Positions 15,501 through 24,590 of a stretch of DNA of 42,934 bases are shown piece after piece. The first letter of the stretch is position 1. The number at the start of each line of letters is the position of its first letter. A program made the translations under genes and the position numbers. This DNA is from a virus: positions 1 through 42,934 of IMG/VR virus record IMGVR_UViG_3300048121_000930; one strand, 5' to 3'. The notes under the pieces were generated by a model. It was given only the letters and a program-made list of their open reading frames with translations, searched no databases and was not told where the DNA came from.

Positions 15501-18500
15501 TAATGATGCCTGGACGATAGTCTCACCCTTATTAGAAATCAACTCAGCCATTGCCTCTTCTCTAGCCAGCTGTGTGTCTCCGTTTTCTAGTATAGACTTC
15601 TTAAGAGTATCTGTACCTTCTAACAGATTGTATCCTGATTGTAATAACTCAGGATTGTTTTCTCTAACATAGTCTTGCCATACGTGACTATATTCGTGTA
15701 GAAGCACCTTTGTATTTGCATAGTCTGGATTAATATAAATCTTAGGATTTCCGTTTTCTTCCACCGTCAAGCCATAAACAACATCGCCTTTCTTTACATA
15801 TTTTTTCACTGAAGGGTCTGCGATCTTTGCTGTGAACTCTTGCTCTGTGTCTACAACAGAAACATCAGGAAATGTAAGCTTTAACTGAGACATAAGTGTT
15901 CTCATTTCGCTTATTTTATCTGCGATTTGAATTCCTCTATAACCATAGAAACCTGCAACAGGTCCATTAGCCATGACAGCACTTTGTATTAGTTGATCTA
16001 CTGATTTGTTTGCAAATGTTTCTCTACCACCTTTAAGAGAAATTGCCTTTGCCATCATCTCTGGAAATAAATCCATAGCGTGCACAGGTTTCTTTAAAAT
16101 ACCAATCCTAGTTCCTTTGATTCCGTATGGATAGTTTTTGTGGTCTATCTGTCTTACTTCTGGATTCAATACGTCTACAGCTACAAGAGATATAATATGA
16201 CGTTGTGGTATAGCTGCTGTTGATGGCTCGGCTATTAAGTTTCTTATTGTTCTAGCATGTATTACATTTCTAAGATCAGGATTTAATCCATCTATTAATG
16301 CTTTTGCCACAGGTTTTTGAGCTTTACCTGGAACTGTGTCTTCGTTTATGTTTCCAGTAAACAGTAGACCTCCTATTGCCTTCCTAGTTGTTAAAGGCAA
16401 CTCAGTAATGTTAGCCATCACTTGATCAATAGTTTTGTATTTTTTTACAAATTCATTGACTTTCTTATTGTCCTTAGTTAATCTTAAGAGCTCTTTATAT
16501 GAACGTATTCTGTTTTTCTTAGGAATAGATTTCTCTACTAACTCAGCAGACTTTCTGTAAAGAGCCTCATTATTTAGTAGTCCATCATCACTCATTTTTA
16601 TAACAGCCATAGGTACATGTCCGTAAGGAATCTTACCTTGCTCCCATAACCTTTGAAATAAAGGAATGTTTTCTTGATATGTTTGTACTGCACGCTCTAT
16701 AGACTCATTACCTTTGGACTCTGTAGTGTTTGCCCAAGCTAAATCTTGATATAAAGAATTAAATCCTGATCCACCTTCATATGTTTGACCCTCAAATGTT
16801 CCAGTAGCAAGTTCATCTGAAATAGTAAACGTCATTGGGACGCCATTGTATTCCTTAATGTCTTCTATGATATTGGTATCTGGATACCTTTCTAATATTG
16901 ATTCAGTATTAACCTCAGCCTCTGTAGTTAAGTTAGATGGCTTATCAAATTGCAATACCTCAGCAGGCATTGAATTCATTTCAGATATCATTTGATCTAT
17001 GTCGTATGATATTTCCTGTTCTGTTTGTTCTTTGGAGTATTTAGGAGGTTTTCCTTGAATTTCTCTTATCTCATTAACCTCTATTTGTTCTGGAGTAAGT
17101 TTAACTTCAGCACCAGCCTTACCTGCTAACGCTTGCTCAACTTTGTTACGAAGAATTTGCCCTTCTGAACCTGCTTCGGCTGCACGTTTTCGAACATTTT
17201 GAAGAACTTGTTGTCTTTCCTCTTCTCCAATATATCTTGAATCTGCTGCTTTGATCTCTTTTGTCTCATAATTAACGTTGTTTTGTTCTAATTCATCGAG
17301 TAAACTTTCAAACTTTTGATCTATTTGTTCGTCTCTAAAGTCATGAATGTCAAACAAAGTTAATACATTTTGTTCTTCATTCAAAGTAAAATCAGTAATT
17401 CCTAACTTTTTAAGAGCGTCTAGTGTTGCTTGAGAATCACTAACAGACACCGAATAGATGTCAGCATTGTGCCTTTCACTGTCCCACTGAACCTCTTCAG
17501 ATGCAATGGTAGACTCTTGTATTTCTGGAGTTAACCCACCTAATAAAGATGCAAACTCCTCAACCTGATCTAAACTTTCCGCCTCTACATTCACTACGTT
17601 CGAAACTTCTGTTATTGGCTTACCAAGTTTTTCCATGTAGTAACCACCGATAGCCTGATCTATCCCATCTATCTTTATGCCTGTTACTTTTGCAACATCA
17701 TTTATTGTCTCTAAATAGACTTGATAATCTGAAGCCTGTCTTGCAGCTGAAGCATCATCAATTGATGAGATTTCTCTTTCATAAAAAGGAGCAACAGCTA
17801 CCTGTGCTTTTACTGGTTCAGGTCTTTTTTTTGCTTGGTCTCTTAATGTAGATAATTCTGTTGTTAAATTTCCAATTTTTCTTTGTAATGGACCAATATA
17901 TCTTTTTTTGGTTTGCAGATCTCTGTCTGTGTTTTCAATAATCTTAATGTTATTAGAGATTTTATTTAACTCCTCATAGATTTCCACAGCCCTATCGACT
18001 TCTTTTTCTTCCATTCTTTCGATAACATCTAAATTATCGTTTTGAATGTCACGCATCCTATCAAGCTCTGCTTGCTCAACTGCATCAAGAGATTTTAATT
18101 GTTCTGGGGTTACGTTTGGTCCATTCTTTTCGTTTTCAAGCTCATTTAAATTATCTAAAATTTCTTGTTGCTCACCATACTGTTCTTCTGTACGTAGCAT
18201 TGTAACTAGCTTAGGCAAGTTATTACCTGCATACTTAGCACCTCCAGTAATAATTCTGCCCCCAATAACACTTCCTTTTCCTCCAAGAACTCCGTTCATA
18301 AATGCATTAAACAATCTTCTTTTATTGCCTAATACATTGTCAGCTATCTGTCCTGAATATTCAGAAAAGTTTATATCTTCTCCTGACTCAACTCTTGCCT
18401 GTAGCCTTGCTATTTCTTCATTACTAAGGGATGCAATTTCTTGTCCTAATTCTTGACCAGCATTTTCTCCACCAACTTTTAAAAGATTTGCAAAAAACTG

Positions 18501-19481
18501 CTTAGCACCTGGGGTCATCCTACTTATAGCCTTGCTTATACTTTTTAGCCCATAGCTTTCTAGACTTGCCTGAAGACCTCCAATCAATGCAGGACCCAAT
18601 ATATCTGAATCACCATTTTCAATCAGCTCTTCATAGGTTACCCCCATTTCTTTAGCCTTTTCTGTATTGTAATCAATAATTGAACTAGCAATCATGTCAG
18701 AAGCAATACCTGACACACCACCTATTCTTGATCCAATTCCTGCACCAGCTAACGCACCTGCTGGTCCCCCTGTTACAAATCCTCCAGCTGCACCAATCCC
18801 AGCACCTACTGCTTGACCTACTGCTCTCTCTACAAAGCTTACGCCCAAACCTGTCAAAGCATTTACCGTGGTAGCTGCTACTTTATCAAAGTCAGACAGG
18901 TCAACGCCATCATCAAAACTTTCAAACGCATCGGCTGGCTCAATTACAGGAAGTATTTTTGCACTTAATCTGTTAAGTTCTAAATCTTCAGCTTGCATAT
19001 TTGTGAGGTCACCAGTAGAAGCATAGTATACTTTTTTCATTCTATTGTCCCATCCAGACAATTGAGTCCACATGTTGTTCCAAGAATTTACTCTAGACTG
19101 ACCAGGCGTTAATTCAGGCTCACCATCTAAGGTTTTCTGTACTGCTTCTCTGTTTTTGTCTGCATTTTCTAACTCATCCTCTAATGTCAATGTGCTTTGC
19201 GAACTGCCTGACTGAACACTGTCTACTTTATGAGTCTTCATGTGCTCAGGAAGAGTAAGTAAAAATTTATCTTCAACGTGCTTCTTTAATGGTTTTTCTA
19301 TTCCAAGAAGTGTCTTGAATGATTCGATGTCTTTATCGTATCCATTCTCTTTTGCTAAACCATAAACATCGGTTAAAGCATTTTCATTATCTCTAAGCAA
19401 GTGGTGGAAATCTACTATATTCCCAGTATAACCTGATTCGCTTGATATATTAAACAAGTCGAGAAGTGCGTCATCGTTCAT
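12561..19481 (-). CDS. Giant internal virion/ejection protein with HExxH metallopeptidase motif
   Basis: This 2306-residue protein is likely packed in the virion and ejected with the DNA. Residues 6-60 hold two copies of a 'L..lY.LAkEnGY.kdIe.F..LL' helical repeat common at the start of large phage internal proteins. Residues about 200-275 are a Gly/Ala-rich hydrophobic stretch that could enter a membrane. Long helical and coiled regions follow (about 430-560). A zincin motif HEYSH lies at 1262-1266, with a downstream acidic helix (EEAMAELIS) as in gluzincins. The C-terminal third resembles the helical parts of phage polyvalent proteins. It is the last gene of the virion operon, as for T7 gp16. 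The HExxH site is seen directly; the ejection role is inference. Confidence 0.8.
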   Translation of the reverse strand: MNDDALLDLFNISSESGYTGNIVDFHHLLRDNENALTDVYGLAKENGYDKDIESFKTLLGIEKPLKKHVEDKFLLTLPEHMKTHKVDSVQSGSSQSTLTLEDELENADKNREAVQKTLDGEPELTPGQSRVNSWNNMWTQLSGWDNRMKKVYYASTGDLTNMQAEDLELNRLSAKILPVIEPADAFESFDDGVDLSDFDKVAATTVNALTGLGVSFVERAVGQAVGAGIGAAGGFVTGGPAGALAGAGIGSRIGGVSGIASDMIASSIIDYNTEKAKEMGVTYEELIENGDSDILGPALIGGLQASLESYGLKSISKAISRMTPGAKQFFANLLKVGGENAGQELGQEIASLSNEEIARLQARVESGEDINFSEYSGQIADNVLGNKRRLFNAFMNGVLGGKGSVIGGRIITGGAKYAGNNLPKLVTMLRTEEQYGEQQEILDNLNELENEKNGPNVTPEQLKSLDAVEQAELDRMRDIQNDNLDVIERMEEKEVDRAVEIYEELNKISNNIKIIENTDRDLQTKKRYIGPLQRKIGNLTTELSTLRDQAKKRPEPVKAQVAVAPFYEREISSIDDASAARQASDYQVYLETINDVAKVTGIKIDGIDQAIGGYYMEKLGKPITEVSNVVNVEAESLDQVEEFASLLGGLTPEIQESTIASEEVQWDSERHNADIYSVSVSDSQATLDALKKLGITDFTLNEEQNVLTLFDIHDFRDEQIDQKFESLLDELEQNNVNYETKEIKAADSRYIGEEERQQVLQNVRKRAAEAGSEGQILRNKVEQALAGKAGAEVKLTPEQIEVNEIREIQGKPPKYSKEQTEQEISYDIDQMISEMNSMPAEVLQFDKPSNLTTEAEVNTESILERYPDTNIIEDIKEYNGVPMTFTISDELATGTFEGQTYEGGSGFNSLYQDLAWANTTESKGNESIERAVQTYQENIPLFQRLWEQGKIPYGHVPMAVIKMSDDGLLNNEALYRKSAELVEKSIPKKNRIRSYKELLRLTKDNKKVNEFVKKYKTIDQVMANITELPLTTRKAIGGLLFTGNINEDTVPGKAQKPVAKALIDGLNPDLRNVIHARTIRNLIAEPSTAAIPQRHIISLVAVDVLNPEVRQIDHKNYPYGIKGTRIGILKKPVHAMDLFPEMMAKAISLKGGRETFANKSVDQLIQSAVMANGPVAGFYGYRGIQIADKISEMRTLMSQLKLTFPDVSVVDTEQEFTAKIADPSVKKYVKKGDVVYGLTVEENGNPKIYINPDYANTKVLLHEYSHVWQDYVRENNPELLQSGYNLLEGTDTLKKSILENGDTQLAREEAMAELISNKGETIVQASLRSRFKNWLNGMFNYIKSKFKAFTQMSSDDFQNITLDDFVNGAISSMFEGDAKKLKEVGSIKFSKQNIKDLMLELVKRKYSQQAIKEALEEDYDSKEIVDTYIEIRNEYQKQEYKNEGLFNPKQNTFSKTLDVIYRNLLSSRGYLAKSQQQELEKMDGAVQASLKQAQVTSNKLVNSVKNSKLKGEELKIMSQQINMIVSGQEYKLNEQDKVYVTEEMKDIAQDMRSHIDVLQKQLLDGGYLQTQGQREAVEKGLGNYITRSYRIFDSKDWNAELQAKKDGQQIVQKAKNFLRTTDKIQKEAQALSEDSIMDYNQALDLVVDKSVNAILSKSDANPFIKSSREGAKDTNALKRRKEIPEPIMRLMGVYEDPLQNYQRTIFRVSNLLASGKYLETIRKRGMNVFLFDKSDPAIPDGFTTEIAPATTDSYSPLSGLITTPEIAEAIKREPLLNGKIFNSPAYRYYVKGVAGVKYSKTILSVGTHGKNITGNIFFMAQNGYMDPKAYQKAWNEVIGQIKLKGEVELSSSLEKYINLGIIDKSVVKTELLEMFGKDKDIDVTSLLERKQMRFWHLHKKNWYKGVGGAAEKAYQLEDDYFKIVSFEMEKKRYAESLFKKPFKLLTEQQQQQIESLASENTKNIIPNYSRIGQLREIMRSIPLFGTFISFQMESYRTAYNTIQLGLKESRTPGLKSVGAKRLISVIAFQSLYHYVLTNFVGDVIGATPDDDESEKYARLVRPTWAKNSKNIIVKAGDGKFSYIDMSASNPHGQIDRAINAIANNQDPGTAAFEFFDEALGDFTAKDILYGSLASVLKNEKPTGGSIWKDEDSFGTKLGKGAQVIWKSFEPGTVRSAIKISQAENKLMETIGQATGYKVIEVDYKKSMFFTARSILDGARNITSKTSLKRRLKNDELTREEYNIALEKSDEAKREAYADLVNLYRGGLYFGMKHSEIRKQLESAGVAGYIIDQAKKGKITRVRKREQ

Positions 19482-19494
19482 GCTGACTATTATA

Positions 19495-21069
19495 TTAGTA
19501 TTTACTCATTACATTTTTAGCGGAGTTAGAGCCTCCAGCTTTTGCTGATCTTACTTGATCCCATTGCTTAGAACTTATTGTTCCAAGACCGAAACCTCCT
19601 CTAAATTTGTTTACATCTTCAAGATTGTCATAATCTAACTTAACCACTTTTGTTTCAGTTTTCGTTCCAGCTTCTGGGTCTTCAATATCTATTGGTACTT
19701 CATATTCGTATTGAAATTCTACCTGGAATATACCTTCATCTATGTAATCGTTAGCACCTATGATTTTAGCATTCTTTATGGCGTCTTGACCAGAAACAGT
19801 TACGTCTGGACCTTCTGGCATAACTCTATTTGTAGTAAGAGATATTTCTTTTAGTGCCTCTCTTTGAAACTTATCATCAAACGTAAGTCCTGTAGCCTGC
19901 AAACCTCTTAGATCTGTTGGAACATATTGAATTCTATCTCCCCTACCATCTTTAGCATCTCTACTCAGAACATTTGCTGCACTAACTAATGGCTCTTTTG
20001 TAGCATCTTTTATTCGTGATGCTTTGGCAGCTGGGTCTTCATATGGTTTAGAAGATTCCATTGCACGTAGTTCATTCATTAGTTTGTTATTCAACCCTTG
20101 CTTTAAAGCATCATCAATAGCTTTTACTTTTTCTGGGTTGTCTTCGTATCCTAAAACATCTGCATCTGTAATCCCCATTTCCTCAAAGTCACCGCCTAAT
20201 TTTTTAAGGGCATCTAATTTTTCTGTAGGAGACAATCCCTTTATGGCAACAGACATCAACTCGTCTTGATCTGGACTAAGCTTTCTTCCGCCTTCGCCAT
20301 CAGGTTGAGTATATCTTGTGTATTCACGACTACCAGACCTGTATATATCACCAGCTTTTTCTAGATTTCTAATGCGGTCTGTCATCGTATTAAGATCTGT
20401 ACCTGGCTCATTCTGTAACATACTTGTAAGCTTGCTCATTGGCATTCTAGTAGCTTTACTCATGTCAACTTTACCGTCTTCACCTAAAGCAACTTCACCT
20501 GTTCCTGGCGTTCTAATTTCTACATTACCATTAGCATCCACTCCAAAAGCTACATTTTTTGTCATAGCTTCTAACTGTCTAAGCTTCATATGGTCAGCCT
20601 CAGAGTCTTTACCTGCTTGCACTTTTGAATCAAGTTCTTTTTTAAAAGCGGAGATCTTATCATATACACCAGATTTTAGACTTCCAATCTGTCCTTTCAT
20701 CCTAGTGTTTCTACGTCTCACCTCATTCTCATCAATCTTACCCATTCGGTATAGTTGCTGAGTCATTTCATATTCTGACTTTAATACATTAGCTAACTTC
20801 TGACCAGCTGCATCCACATCTGTAATGCCTGTATCATCAAATTGATCTTCATATGCTAATGCACCATATAAGTCTTGTTGTTCTTTTTGAAAGTCTTCAC
20901 GTGCTTTGGTAAATTCTTTTTGAGCTGTTTGCTCTCTTACCATTTTTCTTTCGGCTGCATCTCCAGCTCGAAAAGCAATGTCCGCAAACCCTGGTGTACT
21001 ACCAGAACCACGTCTACCACCTGTCTGACCTTGTGCTGCATAACCTGCTGCTAATGCTCCTTTTGCCAT
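19495..21069 (-). CDS. Probable internal virion protein
   Basis: This gene encodes 524 residues. It has a Gly/Ala-rich N-terminus (GALAAGYAAQGQTGGRRGSG), long charged helices (about 55-170), then a mixed region and a beta-rich C-terminus containing VDIEDPEAGTKTETKVV-like acidic strands. No enzyme motif is visible. It lies between a gp14-like protein and the giant internal protein, the place of T7 gp15 in the ejection set, which suggests a core or channel component. It is separated from the next gene by 13 bases. I do not recognise a specific family. Confidence 0.65.
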   Translation of the reverse strand: MAKGALAAGYAAQGQTGGRRGSGSTPGFADIAFRAGDAAERKMVREQTAQKEFTKAREDFQKEQQDLYGALAYEDQFDDTGITDVDAAGQKLANVLKSEYEMTQQLYRMGKIDENEVRRRNTRMKGQIGSLKSGVYDKISAFKKELDSKVQAGKDSEADHMKLRQLEAMTKNVAFGVDANGNVEIRTPGTGEVALGEDGKVDMSKATRMPMSKLTSMLQNEPGTDLNTMTDRIRNLEKAGDIYRSGSREYTRYTQPDGEGGRKLSPDQDELMSVAIKGLSPTEKLDALKKLGGDFEEMGITDADVLGYEDNPEKVKAIDDALKQGLNNKLMNELRAMESSKPYEDPAAKASRIKDATKEPLVSAANVLSRDAKDGRGDRIQYVPTDLRGLQATGLTFDDKFQREALKEISLTTNRVMPEGPDVTVSGQDAIKNAKIIGANDYIDEGIFQVEFQYEYEVPIDIEDPEAGTKTETKVVKLDYDNLEDVNKFRGGFGLGTISSKQWDQVRSAKAGGSNSAKNVMSKY

Positions 21070-21076
21070 GTCTTAA

Positions 21077-21853
21077 TTAATTTGATGTAGATGTAAACGG
21101 ATTAGTTTGATTAGAGAATCCTAATCTCTTGTTGTAGGTTGGAGCTTGAAAGTTGTTTGCACTTGTCGAGCCTTGTCCTAAACCAGAAGCTATTGGCTGG
21201 AATCTAGTAGCATTGCCTATTTGTGGCATAAATGAACCTCCTGAAATAGCTTGTGCTTCTGGGCTTAATCCTTGAAAGAATTGTGATCCTGCAGCTTGTT
21301 TTTGTAATGCTTCTGTTCCTGCTCCTTCTATTACAGGTTTTGCATCTGGAATTGCTTGTCCTAATGCCGCTGCTGAGGATGCTACACCTTGTATTCCTGT
21401 CCACATTTGCTCTCTGCCAGCTGCCATCTCTTGACCAAGACCAGCAATCTCAGTTGATTCACGCTTCTCTCTCATCCCTCTAATATTAGCTTCTTCTTGT
21501 GCAACTGCTTGTTGTCTTGCAACCTCTTGTCTATCTAAGTCTGCTGCTATTTGTTGTTGCACCTGTGCTTGTTGAGCTCCTACTTGACCTGCACCACCTA
21601 CAATACCACGAACACCGCCAGACCTTAGAGCCTGTACAGTGCTTTCAGCTTGTCTTGTTGCTGATAAAGTTTGCATTTCTGCACCTAAAGTAGAAACCCT
21701 TAGGTCTTTAGCTACGTTTTGAAGTTCTTGTCTTTGGAAATTTTCTAGGGCTTTCTTCGCCTCTTTAGCCCTCTTCGCACCTTGTACAGCTTGTGCAGCT
21801 CCTGCTGCTGCTGTTACTCCTAGTGCTATTGCTGTTGCTGTTGCTACTGCCAT
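21077..21853 (-). CDS. T7 gp14-like internal virion protein B
   Basis: This gene encodes 258 residues. The N-terminus is a hydrophobic Ala-rich segment (TATAIALGVTAAAGAAQAV), followed by long Gln/Ala-rich helices (about 25-150) and a flexible Gly/Asn/Ser-rich C-terminus. This composition and order are typical of podoviral internal core protein gp14, which forms part of the channel across the outer membrane during ejection. The two following genes encode larger internal proteins, as in T7 (gp15, gp16). Assignment is by composition and position rather than by a diagnostic motif. Confidence 0.65.
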   Translation of the reverse strand: MAVATATAIALGVTAAAGAAQAVQGAKRAKEAKKALENFQRQELQNVAKDLRVSTLGAEMQTLSATRQAESTVQALRSGGVRGIVGGAGQVGAQQAQVQQQIAADLDRQEVARQQAVAQEEANIRGMREKRESTEIAGLGQEMAAGREQMWTGIQGVASSAAALGQAIPDAKPVIEGAGTEALQKQAAGSQFFQGLSPEAQAISGGSFMPQIGNATRFQPIASGLGQGSTSANNFQAPTYNKRLGFSNQTNPFTSTSN

Positions 21854-22254
21854 ACCTTTAACATTTCAGTTACGTTATCATCTGAAACCAAATAACCTGA
21901 TTTCTTATATTTATTTAGTAGGCTCTTGTTCTTTAATATAACATGAGCATACTTGTATCCTTTCTCTTCCGCCAGCATTACTATGCCGTCTATCAATAAC
22001 TGTATTGCATCTGACCTATCCTTTTCTTTGTATTCTTTGTTGGATACAACAAACTCTGTCAATGCAACTTTTGAATTTGTTAGGTAAATAAAACCTGCAC
22101 AAATATCAACATCACCTTTGGATACCATAAGTCCTCCAGTTCCATTTTCTGGGAGAAAATCTTTAGGAATTACTTCCCACCCCCAGGCTTTCCACCAGTC
22201 TACAAGGGTGTTTTCGTAGTCCCCTTCGACTAGTCTTCTTATATTAAATTCCAT
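21844..22254 (-). CDS. GNAT-fold acetyltransferase-like phage protein
   Basis: This gene encodes 136 residues. The pattern IRRLVEGDYENTLVDWWKAWGW, then LPENGTGGLMVSKGDVDICAGFIYLTNS, then ALTEFVVSNKEYK and a helix with DAIQLLIDGIVMLAEEKGYKYA follows the GNAT fold. The family is found beside internal virion genes in many podoviruses. The canonical Q/RxxGxG/A acetyl-CoA loop is not obvious, since the equivalent site reads EKDRSDA, so catalysis is doubtful. It overlaps the gp14-like gene by ten bases. A TATCTTTG box lies five bases upstream of its ATG. Confidence 0.65.
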   Translation of the reverse strand: MEFNIRRLVEGDYENTLVDWWKAWGWEVIPKDFLPENGTGGLMVSKGDVDICAGFIYLTNSKVALTEFVVSNKEYKEKDRSDAIQLLIDGIVMLAEEKGYKYAHVILKNKSLLNKYKKSGYLVSDDNVTEMLKVWQ

Positions 22255-22259
22255 TAATG

Positions 22260-22271
22260 CAAAGATACTAA
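22260..22271 (-). promoter_or_regulatory. Promoter-like element TTAGTATCTTTG (copy B)
   Basis: On the minus strand, TTAGTATCTTTG is followed by CATTA and then the ATG of the GNAT-like gene. TATCTTTG fits the Bacteroidetes -7 consensus TAnnTTTG exactly. With only five bases to the start codon, the transcript would be leaderless. No TTTG -33 box is seen at 19-21 bases. The same 12-mer occurs upstream of the gene starting at 26520. Confidence 0.45.
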
Positions 22272-22272
22272 T

Positions 22273-23274
22273 TTATAGATTACGGTATCTAGAGCGTATT
22301 TCATCAATGATATGAGTGGATATAAGATACTCCTTGTTAGGATCTAATTGATCTATTTGCCATTCAGGGTTTCCACACTTGTCATGCATCCACAAAAAAG
22401 CGGAGTATTTATAGACAGTCATCATAGAAAAGAAGGTGTCTAACGCCTCTTTCTTATCGGTTCTATAGTTTGTCCATTCTGGATTGTCTTTTTCTATAGC
22501 CCAAACATCACATATAGGACCTCCATACCAGCATCTATCCCAGTACGAGGCTACTCCAACGTGACTTTCGTATAAATACAATAAGTTTAAAGTCATATTA
22601 AACTTCAGTCCTATGTCATGTAGGTGTTTCTTTATCACCTCAAGTGTTAGTCTTTGCCAAGAAAATTCATCTCCAATATAAACAGCATCTGTTCTAGAAG
22701 TAAATCTATCATCGTGTAGCATTTCTCTTATCATGTAATGCTCAGGATCAAAGTTAACCCAGCAATCATTCCTTGGGAATATAGGTATGTGGTCATACCC
22801 CCTAACCTCTCTATGCCTTCCTGGAATACAATCCTCTGGTGTTAGTTTATTGTAGTGACACGTATGTGGGTCATATGAAGCACAGAAAGCATTTGACAAT
22901 GTGCTTGTACTAGGCATAGTTCTAAAGCATATGTCGTCTGTATCTATATAGCTACCCCCATATTTATAAATTAGAAGCAGTCTAAATAAGTCTGATCTCT
23001 CTCTTGGTGAGGTTGAGTTATATATGTTTTTAATTTCTTTTATATTCTCCAGGTCTTCTATAGGACTATATATACTATCGTCCCACGTTACTATTTGAAT
23101 CCCATACTTAGGATCAAACATATCTTGATGTAACGAATTTGTTATAAGATATATTGGTCTGTTTTGATTGTGATATCTTGCTGAGTACAATGCATCGTCC
23201 AGTATTTTTTTTCGCTCTGGAGATATTGGACCATCCCAGTAGTAGATTAGATTGTGTTTATTTTTTTGGATCAT
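22273..23274 (-). CDS. Glycosyltransferase, GT32-like (DXD)
   Basis: This gene encodes 333 residues. The opening IPRIIHYxWxG-type strand is represented by NLIYYWDGPISPERK. The sugar-nucleotide signature SDLFRLLLIYKYGGSYIDTD sits at about 93-112. It is the classic GT32 / capsular-polysaccharide 'R.D..R..iLy.yGGiY.D.D' motif, with the metal-binding DTD. A Trp/His-rich C-terminal part follows. It should transfer a sugar from a nucleotide donor in the cytoplasm. It is the last of four glycosyltransferase genes in a tight run; its start overlaps the preceding gene by 17 bases. The acceptor is unknown. Confidence 0.85.
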   Translation of the reverse strand: MIQKNKHNLIYYWDGPISPERKKILDDALYSARYHNQNRPIYLITNSLHQDMFDPKYGIQIVTWDDSIYSPIEDLENIKEIKNIYNSTSPRERSDLFRLLLIYKYGGSYIDTDDICFRTMPSTSTLSNAFCASYDPHTCHYNKLTPEDCIPGRHREVRGYDHIPIFPRNDCWVNFDPEHYMIREMLHDDRFTSRTDAVYIGDEFSWQRLTLEVIKKHLHDIGLKFNMTLNLLYLYESHVGVASYWDRCWYGGPICDVWAIEKDNPEWTNYRTDKKEALDTFFSMMTVYKYSAFLWMHDKCGNPEWQIDQLDPNKEYLISTHIIDEIRSRYRNL

Positions 23275-23911
23275 ATTTAGATTTATATGTTTTTATATCT
23301 TTATCCTGTATTGGTCTGAACTCTGATTTATTAGAAGTAACAGATACCTTGTCCGTGTACAGATAAAGGTTTCTAATGAACCATCCATTTCCTTTCACAT
23401 GGTTTAGTAAGTAATCATCTCCACACGCTATTTTCAAGTCTTCTGGTATATTTACCCAATTTGATTTCTTGATAAAAAACAAACAACCCCATCCCCATCC
23501 ACGTTCTATTCCATCTTGGGGCTGCTTGCCTATCATGTAACTTCCATCGCCTTCTACCTCTGGATAATAGTTTGCTGAGTGCATTCCTATTACACCTTTG
23601 TCTATGTGTTGCTCGGCAAAGTCTAGCACATCAATTGAGTCAAAGAGTATGTCATCATTTGCTACACATATGTTTTCATTCTTTGCAGTATGTACGCCTA
23701 AGTTCCAGGCAGGATTCACATAGATGTTTTCTTTTTGTTCTAGCAATACAATTTTAGGAGAAGAAACTCTCAGTATTCTAGCTTTTGGATTGTTGTCTAT
23801 GATTATAATCTCACTAACACGTTCATCTTCTATCATGCAAGTAAGCATATAGTTTATTCTAGGTGATGCCCATAACGTAGGAACTATAACACTAAAGGGC
23901 TGCTTTGTCAT
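23258..23911 (-). CDS. GT2-family glycosyltransferase
   Basis: This gene encodes 217 residues with the GT-A fold order of family 2. FSVIVPTLW at the N-terminus is followed by IIIIDNNP, a NPAWNLGVHTAKNENICVAN stretch and the metal-binding NDDIL. GWGWGCLFFIKKS and a GDDYLL acceptor/catalytic region come next. It is compact for the family but has the main landmarks. It overlaps both neighbours, so it is translated as part of the glycosyltransferase run. A nucleotide-sugar-dependent transfer in the host cytoplasm is expected. Confidence 0.82.
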   Translation of the reverse strand: MTKQPFSVIVPTLWASPRINYMLTCMIEDERVSEIIIIDNNPKARILRVSSPKIVLLEQKENIYVNPAWNLGVHTAKNENICVANDDILFDSIDVLDFAEQHIDKGVIGMHSANYYPEVEGDGSYMIGKQPQDGIERGWGWGCLFFIKKSNWVNIPEDLKIACGDDYLLNHVKGNGWFIRNLYLYTDKVSVTSNKSEFRPIQDKDIKTYKSKYDPKK

Positions 23912-24590
23912 CTTTTTCTCTTATTTGACCGTAATAGTCTGCTATAAACTTAGGCTTCAAATGGTATATTCCAGACTCTTTCATGTCATTGTCTACTCTC
24001 TGAAACATTTCTTCTTGCTTTACGTCTCCCATACCTGATATATGATAGGTGCTCATGCCCCATCTGTATATCATAGACATCTCAGGATACTCATGTATCT
24101 TAGCGTTATGAAAGAATGTAAGCCAATTGTCTTCACCAAAAGACTGATCAATCCATTCTATTCTCGATATATAATCTTTACTATATATGTTTCCGTTGTT
24201 TATAGAGCTACCTCTGTCTTGATATTCGTTGTTGCTAAAGAAGTAATGACCTTCTGATCTATAAACCTCGAAGTCTGGATTCTCTGTAATCACTTTCTTT
24301 GCATCTCTCAGACTAAACTCTGTTAGCAAATCATCATCGTCTAGTCTAAACATATATTTGTTTTTGGCAAATGAAAATGCAAACTTTAGTTTTGCTAGTA
24401 TAGAAGGAAATCTTTCAGTGTGATTTATAATCTTCACTCTGTCATCTACATCGTCTAGCAAATACTTTACTTCTGGTGCGTCATTTACGATGATCATCTC
24501 AGTATCTTTCTCATTCTGTCTTAAGAAAGATTCTATAGCCTCTTCAAGTATGTGGTGTCTTTTGTAGGTTAGTGTTACTACTGATATCAT
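23892..24590 (-). CDS. GT2-family glycosyltransferase
   Basis: This gene encodes 232 residues. ISVVTLTYKRHHILEEAIES and MIIVNDAPE at the N-terminus, then the strong metal site MFRLDDDDLL, identify a family 2 GT-A enzyme. The C-terminal half has the typical aromatic acceptor region (RIEWIDQSFGEDNWLTFF). It starts four bases before the end of the upstream glycosyltransferase (ATGA-type overlap) and overlaps the next by 20. The donor sugar cannot be read from the sequence. Confidence 0.83.
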   Translation of the reverse strand: MISVVTLTYKRHHILEEAIESFLRQNEKDTEMIIVNDAPEVKYLLDDVDDRVKIINHTERFPSILAKLKFAFSFAKNKYMFRLDDDDLLTEFSLRDAKKVITENPDFEVYRSEGHYFFSNNEYQDRGSSINNGNIYSKDYISRIEWIDQSFGEDNWLTFFHNAKIHEYPEMSMIYRWGMSTYHISGMGDVKQEEMFQRVDNDMKESGIYHLKPKFIADYYGQIREKDDKAAL

